Positions 1 to 7,946 of a stretch of 64,000 nucleotides of DNA are shown here, one piece after another. Each line of letters starts with the position of its first letter. The first letter of the stretch is position 1. The DNA comes from Streptomyces sp. NBC_01231 (GTDB taxonomy: Bacteria > Actinomycetota > Actinomycetes > Streptomycetales > Streptomycetaceae), in contig CP108521.1 of the NCBI GenBank assembly GCA_035999765.1, forward strand, positions 5,394,001 through 5,458,000, written 5' to 3'. The notes under the pieces were generated by a model. The model did no database searches, had not been told where the DNA came from, and was given only the letters and a program-made list of their open reading frames with translations. A program made the translations under genes and the position numbers.

Positions 1-3000
1 GGTGGTGAGCGCGGCGGGGAGCGCCGGGGCCGCGGTGCCCGAACGTTGCGCGTCCGCCGGGCGGTTGGTGGCGGTGCGCTGTACGGCGGGTACGGCTCCC
101 GCCCCGCCGAGCGGCGTCGCGTCGACGGGGCGGGAAGAAAGGGGGGCGCCGAGCGGTGCGCGGGTGGGTGACGTGGGGGTGCGGCGGGCGGCCGGTGCCG
201 TGCGGGTCCGCGGCGGAGCGGTGGTGGGGTGCGGCAGGGGGGCGCCCAGGGCGGAGGTGCGCTGCACCGGGGGCAGCGGCCGTGCATCCCGTGGACTTGG
301 GAGACCGCGTGGACGCCGTGTCGTGGCGCCGGGTTCGGTGTGTCCGGGGCCGGCCGCCGGGCCGGATGCCTCAGAGGACGACGGGGCCTGAACGGGCGTG
401 CCCTTCGTGGTGCCGACGCGGGCGGGCGGTGCGGGCACAGGGGCTGCGGTGGGCCGTCGGGCGGACGACGTCCCTTGCGACGCGGGTGTGGTCGCCTGCT
501 GGGCAGGCGCGATCGCCTGCTCGGCGGACGGCGTGGGCTGCGGGGGCGATGGTGTGGCCCGCTGGACGTGCGGTGTGGTCTGCGGAGTGGATGAAGTCCC
601 GTTCGGGGCGGGCGTGGTGGCCTGTTGGGCGACCGGTGCCTCGTGCGGAACGGATCCGGTGGTCTGCCCGGCGGTCGACGTGGGTTGGGGAATCGACGAC
701 GTGGCCCGCTGGGCATGGGGCGCGGGCGGTGGGACGGCAGGCGTGCCGTGGGTGGCGGACGACGTTCCCTGCGGGGTGGGCGCGCTGGACCGCTGGACGG
801 CGGGCGTGAGCTGAGGGGTGGCGTGCACCTCGGGGGCGCGGGCGGGCCAAGTCCCCTGCGGGGTAGGCGTGGTGGACCGCTCGGCGGAGGGGGAGGCTTG
901 CGAGGCCGACGGGGCGACCCGCTGGGCCGAGGGCGTGGCCTGTGCGGTCGGACGCGTGTCGTGTGCGGCGGCTGAGGTGCCGTGTGCGCCGACGGAGGTG
1001 TCCTGCGAGGTGGACGGGGCGCCTTGGGGCGCGGCTGCGGGCCGTCGTGGGGTCGGTGAAGTCCCGTGTGGAGCAGGTGCGGTGGATCGCTGGACGGAGG
1101 GAGTGGTCCGTGGGGCCGTCGGCGCAGCCCGCTGCACGGAGGGCGAGGCCTGCTGCGCGGCGGGGGCGGTCTGTGCGGCCCGAGGTGTGCCGCGCGAGGT
1201 GGAGGGCGCCTCGCGCGGGGTGGCTGCGGTGCCTCGCGGGGTTTGCGGGGTGCCTTGCGGGGCGGGTGAAGTCCCGTGTGAGGCAGGCGCGGTGGATCGC
1301 TGGGCGGAGGGCGCGGGCGGTGCGGCCGTTGATGTGCCGTGCGAGGCGGGGGCGTGGCCCTGCTCTTCGGGCGGAGTGCCCTGGGCGGCGGGCACGGCTT
1401 CTTGAGGCGTGGGTGGAGTCCGGTGCGGGGCAGGTGCGGTGGATCGCTGCGCGGAAGGTGTGGTGTCGGGGGCGGGTGCGGTTCCCGGCGGGGTGGTCGG
1501 CGTGGCTCGGCGGGCGGACGCGGCTTCCTGCGGCGCGGAGGGAGCCTGGTGTGGGGCAGGTGCCGGGGATCGTTGCGCGGAGAGCGCGCCCTGTGAGGCG
1601 GCGGGTGCGGTCCCCTGTGGGGCGGTTGGCGTGCCTTGGCCGACGGACGCCGCTTCATGCGGCGTGGGCTCGGTGGAGCGGGATGCCTGCGGGGACGACG
1701 GTGTGGCCCGTTGCGCGGAGGGTGTGGTCGTAGGCGTGCTGTGCGAGGCGGGTGCGTGGCCGTGCGCGTCGGTCGGCGTGCCTCGGGTGGCGGACGCGGC
1801 CTCGTGCGCGGAAAGTGAAGTCCCTTGTGGCGTCGGCCCGGTGGAGGTGGCGGGCTCCGGAGTCGATGGTGTGGCCCGCTGGACGGAGGGCCGGGCCGGT
1901 GGGGCGGCGGGCGAGGCCGAAGGCGTGTCTTGTGCGGCGTGCGGCGTGCTCGGCCGGGCGGACCCGGTGACTGCCCTCTCGGGGGACGGCGAGGTCTGCG
2001 GGACCGACGACTGGACGGCCGATGCGGGCGAGGGGCGTTGTTTCACGTGAAACGTCGGCTCGTCCACCCCGTCAGACCCGGGCACGGTCGATCGCGGGGT
2101 CGGTGCGCCCAAGCCCGCGCGACGCGGCGTCGGGGTGGACGCGCTCCGCTGGATGTTAGGGACCGAACCGGCCGCCGGGGACGCCGACTTGCGTGCGGTG
2201 GGCGTAGCCGTGGAGGTGTCCCTGGGGTTCACCACCCGCTGCACACCGGTCGACGCGGAGGACGCAGATGTCGCCTCCGGCTGGACCGCGTACGTCGACC
2301 CTGTGTCGGAGCGCGGGATGTTCGAGACGGAAGCCGGTGCCGTACGGGCGGAGTCGGCTGTGTCCGTCGCATCGGACGAAACACCCGTCGCGCCGGGCCG
2401 CACGGGCTGTGCCCGTTGGACGGTCGGTGCCTCGGTGTCGTATCTCCGGGCCGAACCGTCCGGCGTGGGCAGGCCACCGGCATCCGGCAGGGGGCCGCTG
2501 CCCGGAGCGGGCTCCTTGCCGGTGGCCGCCCCGCCGCCACCGGTGTCCCCGCCGCCGCCCGTTTCCGAGCCCCCGCCGTCGCCCCCGGCGGGCGACGCCG
2601 TGCCCGGGATCCGGGTGGGCAGCGTGCGCCGCTGTACGGGAGACGTGGTCGACCTGGTCAGCGGGGCCGGTGCCGTGGCCGGGCGGGGCGCTGCCGGGAC
2701 TACGCGGATACCCCGCCCCTGGACGGAAGGAACGGGGGCGGCCGGTGCCGGCGGTGCGGCCACCGACTGGACGGGGACGGGCTGTCGCCCCCGGCCAGAA
2801 CCACCAACAGGGCTTGCGGAACCGGCAGAACTCGCAGCACCAACAGGGCCTGCGGAACCGGAAGCACCCGCCGAACCCTCCGTGCCCGCAGCGCCCCCCG
2901 CACCCGCAGCACCCGCCGAACCTTGCGTGCCCGCCGAACCCGCACGTTCCGCAGGCCGTGCCGGTGCTGACAGACGATTGCCCGTCAGGCCGTCCGGCGC

Positions 3001-3375
3001 CGTGTCCAGAACGACGTGTGGGCGTGTGTCTCCGAAGGACGGGTTGCGCCAGGTGGCCAGGCGGTTGCCGAAGTCGGCGTCGGCCACCCCCGACGTGCCC
3101 CGGGCCGACCGTTGGATGGGCGGCAGCGTGGGCCAGTCGGCCGGGCGTGGAGGCACCGCGTCGGCAGCCGCGGAACCAGTCGGCGCCGACCCGCCCCCCG
3201 CCCCACCCCGAGACTCAGGACCCGCCGCCGAACCGGCACTCGAACCGCCCGTCCCAGCCCCCTCGGTGCCAGCCCCCTCCGTGCCAGAACCCGCACTGGC
3301 ACCCGCGATGGCACCCGCACCGGCACCCGAACGGACACCCGCCCCCCGCCCCCGGAATCGGTCCAGAAGCCCCAT
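1..3375 (-). CDS. Giant low-complexity repeat protein of the eCIS locus (partial, C-terminus beyond left edge)
   Basis: Reads open from an ATG at 3375 to position 1 without a stop, so at least 1125 residues are encoded and the end lies outside the window. It starts MGLLDRFRGRG, then is dominated by Ala, Ser, Thr, Pro, Gly and Gln. Short units resembling S-x-Q-R-x-T-P and T-P-x-G-T-S recur for most of its length. The least repetitive stretch is around residues 80-125 (PPIQRSARGTSG to DTRPHVVLDTAP). I see no enzyme motif. It lies directly downstream of, and in the same orientation as, the tail-fibre-like assembly genes, so it is probably a particle-associated or intrinsically disordered protein of the injection system. 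Function is unknown. The long reading frames on the opposite strand here are shadows caused by extreme GC bias. Confidence 0.75.
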   Translation of the reverse strand, partial: MGLLDRFRGRGAGVRSGAGAGAIAGASAGSGTEGAGTEGAGTGGSSAGSAAGPESRGGAGGGSAPTGSAAADAVPPRPADWPTLPPIQRSARGTSGVADADFGNRLATWRNPSFGDTRPHVVLDTAPDGLTGNRLSAPARPAERAGSAGTQGSAGAAGAGGAAGTEGSAGASGSAGPVGAASSAGSASPVGGSGRGRQPVPVQSVAAPPAPAAPVPSVQGRGIRVVPAAPRPATAPAPLTRSTTSPVQRRTLPTRIPGTASPAGGDGGGSETGGGGDTGGGGAATGKEPAPGSGPLPDAGGLPTPDGSARRYDTEAPTVQRAQPVRPGATGVSSDATDTADSARTAPASVSNIPRSDTGSTYAVQPEATSASSASTGVQRVVNPRDTSTATPTARKSASPAAGSVPNIQRSASTPTPRRAGLGAPTPRSTVPGSDGVDEPTFHVKQRPSPASAVQSSVPQTSPSPERAVTGSARPSTPHAAQDTPSASPAAPPARPSVQRATPSTPEPATSTGPTPQGTSLSAHEAASATRGTPTDAHGHAPASHSTPTTTPSAQRATPSSPQASRSTEPTPHEAASVGQGTPTAPQGTAPAASQGALSAQRSPAPAPHQAPSAPQEAASARRATPTTPPGTAPAPDTTPSAQRSTAPAPHRTPPTPQEAVPAAQGTPPEEQGHAPASHGTSTAAPPAPSAQRSTAPASHGTSPAPQGTPQTPRGTAATPREAPSTSRGTPRAAQTAPAAQQASPSVQRAAPTAPRTTPSVQRSTAPAPHGTSPTPRRPAAAPQGAPSTSQDTSVGAHGTSAAAHDTRPTAQATPSAQRVAPSASQASPSAERSTTPTPQGTWPARAPEVHATPQLTPAVQRSSAPTPQGTSSATHGTPAVPPPAPHAQRATSSIPQPTSTAGQTTGSVPHEAPVAQQATTPAPNGTSSTPQTTPHVQRATPSPPQPTPSAEQAIAPAQQATTPASQGTSSARRPTAAPVPAPPARVGTTKGTPVQAPSSSEASGPAAGPGHTEPGATTRRPRGLPSPRDARPLPPVQRTSALGAPLPHPTTAPPRTRTAPAARRTPTSPTRAPLGAPLSSRPVDATPLGGAGAVPAVQRTATNRPADAQRSGTAAPALPAALTT
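2040..2053. promoter_or_regulatory. Perfect parS-type ParB binding site inside a coding region
   Basis: The 14-bp palindrome GTTTCACGTGAAAC matches the parS consensus used by Streptomyces and most bacterial ParB proteins. It lies in the giant repeat gene and encodes FHVK, a break in an otherwise Pro/Ala/Ser/Thr-rich protein. ParB loads at such sites to organise and segregate the origin region. Streptomyces carry many parS copies, mostly near oriC, so this suggests the window is within some hundreds of kilobases of the origin. Confidence 0.8.
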
Positions 3376-3378
3376 GCC

Positions 3379-3537
3379 TCAGCCCTCCGCCCCGCCCCGC
3401 GTCACGAGAGACGCGATGCGGTCGGCGTAGCGGCGCCGGTCGTGGTGTTCGAGGTCCAGGATCTCGTCCTGGCTCCAGTGGAAGTGGAAGGCGACGTACG
3501 CGATCTCCTCGTGCAGCCGGTCGGTCGCGTACGTCAC
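3379..3537 (-). CDS. Small eCIS protein, DUF6760-like
   Basis: A 52-residue protein beginning VTYATDRLHEEIAYV and containing the motif HFHWSQDEILDLEHHDRRRY. This is the pattern of the short DUF6760-type proteins found between tail assembly genes of phages and actinobacterial injection systems. The GTG start at 3537 overlaps the stop of the upstream gene (GTGA), indicating translational coupling. An ATG 60 bp upstream is less likely because it would place unrelated Arg/Gly-rich sequence in front. A tail-assembly chaperone role is inferred from context only. Confidence 0.7.
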   Translation of the reverse strand: MTYATDRLHEEIAYVAFHFHWSQDEILDLEHHDRRRYADRIASLVTRGGAEG

Positions 3538-4031
3538 GATTCCCCCAGGCGGCTCCCGCCGAGTTCCACCTCGAAGGGCTCCGCGCAGTGCGGGCACTCC
3601 ACCGAGGCGCGGGTGTGGCCCTCGGCGTTGATCTGGCGGTAGAAGTCCTGGAGGAACGCCAGGTCGGAGGCGAACATGTTCTCCACGATCCCGTCGTGCA
3701 CCATCGGCAGCCCGCCCAGGCGGGTGATGACCCGGCCCAGCAGCACCACCGACAGATACGCGGGGTTCTCCTGGACGCGGATGTCCCGCAACGGCACGAG
3801 TTCGTCCCTCGCCGTCGCCAGCCGCATCACACCGTCCCGGTGGACCGTGCCCGCCTCGTCGACGTAGCCGCGCGGCAGCTCGAAGGGGAACTCCGTCTGC
3901 AGGCGGTACGCCGGTGCCGTCGGCACGGGAGCGGACGCGGGCGTCGGGGCGGGCGCGGCGTCGGGCACGGCGGCGGGCGAGGGAGCGACCTGCTCCCCGC
4001 CCGCCGCCGCCCGGACAGCAGTACGCCGCAT
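3534..4031 (-). CDS. eCIS tail/baseplate assembly protein (T4 base-plate-like small protein)
   Basis: A 165-residue protein with an Ala/Pro-rich N-terminus (about residues 1-40). The globular part contains FPFELPRGYVDEAGTVHRDG, then a stretch reading MRLATARDELVPLRD, and a C-terminal CPHC pair that could hold a metal. This resembles the small T4-type baseplate or tail assembly proteins placed between the tube and gp-like genes in phages and eCIS. The ATG at 4031 overlaps the tube gene stop (TAATG). A longer reading back to 4241 is only an overlap with the tube gene in another frame. Confidence 0.7.
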   Translation of the reverse strand: MRRTAVRAAAGGEQVAPSPAAVPDAAPAPTPASAPVPTAPAYRLQTEFPFELPRGYVDEAGTVHRDGVMRLATARDELVPLRDIRVQENPAYLSVVLLGRVITRLGGLPMVHDGIVENMFASDLAFLQDFYRQINAEGHTRASVECPHCAEPFEVELGGSRLGES

Positions 4032-4474
4032 TACTCGATGACCAGTTCTTCGAAAGTGATCGTCACGGTCTCGGTCAGCGCCGCGGCCTCGCCGGCCTTC
4101 ACCGTGCTGGTGTCGATCTTGCTGCACCAGGCGTTGCGCATGTTGTACCGCTTGACCGGGTTGTTCTGGTAGTCCATCACCATGATCGTGGCGTTCTTGC
4201 GGGCGCTGGCCATCACACCGTTGATCGACTCGGTGATCCACGTGTTGAACGCGGCGGACTGCGTCATACCGCGGACGACCGTGCAGGTACCGGCCTTCTT
4301 GACGCCCGGCAGCTTCTTGGTGACCGGTTTGCCCTGCGCGGAGACCTGCTGGTACTCGATGACGTCCTGTTCCAGGCTGAGGCCGCTGACCTCGGCGAGA
4401 TACTCGACCATCACGCCGTCGATCTGGAGCCCGAAATTGTGCGAAGTAAGGGCGTCACCCGGCTGGAGACTCAT
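4031..4474 (-). CDS. eCIS inner tube protein (phage T4 gp19/Hcp-like)
   Basis: A 147-residue protein opening MSLQPGDALTSHNFGLQIDG and ending TETVTITFEELVIE. This is the classic profile of phage tail tube proteins (gp19 family): an N-terminal HNF.L.IDG motif, a central VVRGMTQSAAFNTWI segment and a C-terminal beta strand rich in E and V. Such subunits stack as hexameric rings inside the contractile sheath and form the tube that carries effectors. It lies 52 bp downstream of the sheath gene in the same operon. Length is typical for the family. Only one tube gene is visible; others, if present, are outside the window. Confidence 0.93.
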   Translation of the reverse strand: MSLQPGDALTSHNFGLQIDGVMVEYLAEVSGLSLEQDVIEYQQVSAQGKPVTKKLPGVKKAGTCTVVRGMTQSAAFNTWITESINGVMASARKNATIMVMDYQNNPVKRYNMRNAWCSKIDTSTVKAGEAAALTETVTITFEELVIE

Positions 4475-4526
4475 CTGTTCGTCCTTCTAGGGGAGTTGAC
4501 TCGGTGTACGGAAGTAGCGGGAGCGC

Positions 4527-6116
4527 CTACTCCTCCAGCTCCCCGTTGCCGCTGGAGAACTGGGCCAGCCGGAAGATCACGAACTCTGCGGGCTTGACCG
4601 GCGCGATCCCGATCTCGCACACCACCCGGCCGACGTCGACCGACTCCGGCGGGTTGCTCTCCTCGTCGCACTTGACGTAGAAGGCGTCCTCCGGCTTGGC
4701 GCCGAACAGGGCGCCGGCGCGCCACTCGTTGACCAGGAACGCCGAGACGTTGCGCCGGATCCGGGCCCACAGGGCGTGGTCGTTCGGCTCGAACACCACC
4801 CACTGGGTGCCGATCAGGATCGACTCCTCCAGGTAGTTGAAGTACCGGCGGACGTTCAGGTAGCGCCAGGCCGGGTCGGAGGACAGGGTGCGGGCACCCC
4901 AGATCCGGATGCCGCGGCCGGGGAAGGCACGGATGCAGTTGACGCCGATCGGGTTGAGCAGGTCCTGCTCGCCCCGGGTGATCTGGATCTCCAGGTCCAC
5001 CGCGCCGCGTACGACCTCGTTCGCCGGGGCCTTGTGCACACCGCGCTCGGAGTCGTTGCGGGCCCACACGCCGGCGACGTGGCCGCTCGGCGGGACCAGC
5101 CGGGCCTGGCCGGTGGCCGGGTCGAAGGACTTGATCCAGGGGTAGTACAGGGCCGCGTACTTGGAGTCGTAGCCGGCCGTCTCCTGGCGCCAGACCCGGA
5201 TCTGACGGGCGTTGAGGCTCGGCGGGGGGTCGATGATGGCGACCCGGTCGCCCATCAGCTCGCAGTGCGCGATCAGACCGAGCTGGACGGCCTTGACGGC
5301 CTCCAGGTCGATCGCGCCGCGCTGGTAGGCGGCCATCAGGTCGGGCACCGCGACCATGGAGATCTCGTCGACCGCCTCCAGACCGCCGAAGCCGGTGCGG
5401 TCGGCGCTGTCACCGAGGTACTGCGCCGGGCCCACGGACTGCGCGGGCGGCTCCTCCACACCGGCCGGGGCGGCGGGCGGCGCGGCCAGCGCCACCGTCT
5501 GGTTGTCCGGGCGGGCCAGCTGCGCGGACGGCGCGGCCTCGGCCACGGTGATGAGCTTGGAGCGCTCCTTGACCTGCGTGACGACGTAGTTGCGGTTGCC
5601 CTTCTTGGCCGTCACGTCGAACGTCTCGACCGGCTTGTCGCCGTCCTTGACGATCAGCTTGAACCGCTCGGCCGGACCCTCGCCCTCCGGGTCGGCGACC
5701 TCCACGCTCAGCGGGTTGCCGCTCTGGCCGGTCGCGTTGGCGGTCACGGCGAACGTGCCGAGCTGCTTGGGCTCACCGGCGGGCAGCGCGGCCGGGGCGG
5801 CCGAGCCGGACACCGCGGCGGGGGAGGCGGAGTCGCCGGAGGCGCCCGCCGCGGAACCGCCCACCCGCACGACGTACGCCGCGGAGCCGCCGTTGTTGAA
5901 GAAGCCGTAGACGGAGTGGGCGAGGTAGTACCCGTCGGTGAAGTCACCGAAGGCCGCCACGTACTGCGTCCAGTTGGTCACCAGGGTCGGCTCGTTCAGC
6001 GGGCCGGTCGGGGCGAGCCCGACGAAGGCCGCCACCGAGGTGCCCACACCCTCGATCGGGCGGGAGCCGCTGGCCACCTCCTCGACGTATACGCCGGGCG
6101 ACAGGTAGGACGGCAT
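4527..6116 (-). CDS. eCIS contractile tail sheath protein
   Basis: A 529-residue protein starting MPSYLSPGVYVEEVASGSRPIEGVGTSVAAFVG, the signature N-terminus of phage tail sheaths. The C-terminus (about residues 430-529, IGTQWVVFEPND through KPAEFVIFRLAQ) is the conserved sheath core that interlocks neighbouring subunits. Between about residues 85 and 240 is an Ala/Pro-rich insertion typical of surface-exposed sheath domains in eCIS. Contraction of the sheath drives the inner tube outwards. It is the first gene of the leftward tail operon, divergent from the DUF4157 gene at 6359. Confidence 0.95.
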   Translation of the reverse strand: MPSYLSPGVYVEEVASGSRPIEGVGTSVAAFVGLAPTGPLNEPTLVTNWTQYVAAFGDFTDGYYLAHSVYGFFNNGGSAAYVVRVGGSAAGASGDSASPAAVSGSAAPAALPAGEPKQLGTFAVTANATGQSGNPLSVEVADPEGEGPAERFKLIVKDGDKPVETFDVTAKKGNRNYVVTQVKERSKLITVAEAAPSAQLARPDNQTVALAAPPAAPAGVEEPPAQSVGPAQYLGDSADRTGFGGLEAVDEISMVAVPDLMAAYQRGAIDLEAVKAVQLGLIAHCELMGDRVAIIDPPPSLNARQIRVWRQETAGYDSKYAALYYPWIKSFDPATGQARLVPPSGHVAGVWARNDSERGVHKAPANEVVRGAVDLEIQITRGEQDLLNPIGVNCIRAFPGRGIRIWGARTLSSDPAWRYLNVRRYFNYLEESILIGTQWVVFEPNDHALWARIRRNVSAFLVNEWRAGALFGAKPEDAFYVKCDEESNPPESVDVGRVVCEIGIAPVKPAEFVIFRLAQFSSGNGELEE

Positions 6117-6160
6117 AGCTGTGCACTCCTCGGGGTACGAGTCAGGTCGCTCTCACCGTC

Positions 6161-6175
6161 ACGCGCGAAGCGCGT
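6161..6175. promoter_or_regulatory. Inverted repeat between the sheath and DUF4157 genes
   Basis: ACGCGC-GAA-GCGCGT is a perfect 6-bp inverted repeat, 45 bp upstream of the sheath start, in the 242-bp region from which the two halves of the injection locus diverge. It could be an operator or a hairpin in the sheath leader. Nothing else in this interval is recognisable. Confidence 0.35.
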
Positions 6176-6358
6176 CAGCCGAAACGTCCTGGGGTGCCGG
6201 ATCGGGGGCAACCCTCCTGCCCTCAAGGGCACTTCCCCGCGCCCGTCGGCCCGTAGGGGTGGTGTCGCTGCCCTCGGTGCTGCCCCGGAGGACGTGTCGG
6301 CCTGCCGGGCGGTCCGGTAGAGCTGGATGGCCAGTCGTCCGGTGTCGAAGGGAGCGTC

Positions 6359-7795
6359 GTGCGCGCACACGGAACACGGGCCCAGCAGGCCGGTGACCAG
6401 GGTCAGGCCCGCCGGGTGAGTGCGCCGAGCGGGCCCGCCCACCGGTTGCTGACCTTGCAGCGCATGGCCGGGAACGCGGCCGTGGCCCGCGCCATCGAGG
6501 AGGAGCGGCACGAGCACGCTCCCGGATGCGGACACACGCAGTCGACCGTCCAGCAGTCGGCCGTCCAGCAGTCGGCCGTCCAGCAGTCGACCGCCTCGCA
6601 GTCGACCGCCTCGCAGTCGGGCGCCGTCCAGCAGTCCGCGGCCCCGCAGTCGGCCGTCGGGGAGCCGGTCGTGCAGCGGCGGTCGTCGGTGGACGAGGCC
6701 GTCGCGTCCCCCTGGCAGCCGCTGGACGCCCGCATCCGGGCGACGGCGGAGCAGGCCTACGGCATGGACCTGGGCCATGTCCGGGTGCACACCGGCCCGG
6801 TCGCGCAGCGCTCGGCGACGGAGCTGGGCGCCCTCGCCTACACCACCGGCGCGCACATCGTCTCCGCGTCCCCGCGGCTGGACGACGAGACGATCTACCA
6901 CGAGATCGACCACGTCCGGCAGCAGAGTCTGGGACCCGTGGCCGGCACCGACAACGGCGCGGGCGCGAAGGTCTCCTCCCCCAACGACGCCTTCGAGGTC
7001 CAGTCCGCAGCGAACGGCAGGCGGCTGGCCCAGGGGGCGGCGCCCGAACTGGGGGTCCCCGGGTCCGTGCAGCGGGCGACCGGGCCGGGCGCCGCGCCCG
7101 TGCAGCGGGTGCGCTCGTCCGTCACCGCCGGCACGTCGACCCGGCGTGGTCGCGTACGAGTCGAGTCCCTGCCGCTCTTCATCTCGGCCCCGGAGTACAC
7201 CCGCGCGAGCCCACGGGCCGCGGGCGGTGCGATGTCGAAGGCGATCCTCGGACCGAGGAGCCTGTTCGGCATGGGCACCGACGCCGACAGCAGGCTTCCC
7301 GCCGCGATCGACGACGCCCGGGACAAGTACAACATCCCCTTCATCGCGGGCCATCTGCTCAACGCGGACTTCGGCGGTGACGGCACGGCGTCGGCGAACC
7401 TCACGATTCTCACGCCCCGGGCCAACTCGGCCCACAAACGCTTCGACAACCCCGTCAAGGTCGCCGTCGGCTACCTCAAGGACGTCTACGAGCACCTGTC
7501 CCGCCTCTATGTCCCCATCGACCGGCTCGGTTACGGGATCGCGGTGAAGGTCGGCGTCAGCGGGCCGTCGTACGTCTGGAGCAGCAAGTACCCGGGCAAC
7601 TGCATATCGCAGTACCTCAGCTGCGAGGCCCGCGTGATGCGGGAGAGCCAGGTGTACGACTACTACGACCGCCGCGACCCCGGGGACCGGGACGCGGAGC
7701 GGAAGTGGGACGCGGTACTCGCCCTGATGGACAGGATCACGGCTCTGGTGGAGCAGGCGAACGACAACGACCTCGTCGACAACGAGGCGCGCTAG
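6359..7795 (+). CDS. DUF4157 eCIS-associated protein with nuclease-like C-terminal domain (candidate cargo)
   Basis: A 478-residue protein from a GTG preceded by GGGAG. Residues 61-100 hold tandem QSAVQ/QSTAS units (15-bp DNA repeats). Residues 118-200 form a DUF4157 domain with RVHTGPVAQ and the metallopeptidase-like HEIDH motif at 181-185. DUF4157 is the domain most strongly linked to extracellular contractile injection systems and often heads effectors. After an Ala/Gln-rich linker, residues 270-478 form a separate domain with GHLLN (331-335), NLT (347-349), N356 and H359, then two cysteine-containing segments. This spacing resembles His-Me-finger (HNH-like) nucleases. I infer a toxin or effector, not proven. 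It is transcribed away from the sheath. Confidence 0.8.
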   Translation: MRAHGTRAQQAGDQGQARRVSAPSGPAHRLLTLQRMAGNAAVARAIEEERHEHAPGCGHTQSTVQQSAVQQSAVQQSTASQSTASQSGAVQQSAAPQSAVGEPVVQRRSSVDEAVASPWQPLDARIRATAEQAYGMDLGHVRVHTGPVAQRSATELGALAYTTGAHIVSASPRLDDETIYHEIDHVRQQSLGPVAGTDNGAGAKVSSPNDAFEVQSAANGRRLAQGAAPELGVPGSVQRATGPGAAPVQRVRSSVTAGTSTRRGRVRVESLPLFISAPEYTRASPRAAGGAMSKAILGPRSLFGMGTDADSRLPAAIDDARDKYNIPFIAGHLLNADFGGDGTASANLTILTPRANSAHKRFDNPVKVAVGYLKDVYEHLSRLYVPIDRLGYGIAVKVGVSGPSYVWSSKYPGNCISQYLSCEARVMRESQVYDYYDRRDPGDRDAERKWDAVLALMDRITALVEQANDNDLVDNEAR

Positions 7796-7802
7796 AAAGG
7801 AA

Positions 7803-7899
7803 CTTCCGGCACCGGAAGGGAAGGTCCGGCACCAGAAGGGAAATCTCGGAGAAGGGACTTCCGGGCAGTGGGTACGGAACTTTCCGCACCCACGTCTGC
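7803..7899. repeat. Short CCGGCACC-type repeats and hairpin after the DUF4157 gene
   Basis: The 151 bp between 7795 and 7947 hold imperfect repeats of TCCGGCACCGGAAGGGAA and TCCGGCACCAGAAGGGAA plus later GGGACTTCCGG and GGAACTTTCCGC units. The first copy is self-complementary (CTTCCGGCACCGGAAG), so it can form a hairpin and may act as a terminator or a processing site before the next gene. Confidence 0.45.
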
Positions 7900-7946
7900 C
7901 CCTCGGTCCGCTGCCGCGGACCTGGTACCGGCCGTAGCGTCCTCGC

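Noticed and set aside
2-3430. Many long plus-strand reading frames across 1-3430
   Set aside because: They run opposite to a continuous open minus-strand frame. Their Arg/Gly/Trp-rich products and lack of domains mark them as shadows of a GC-rich repeat gene.
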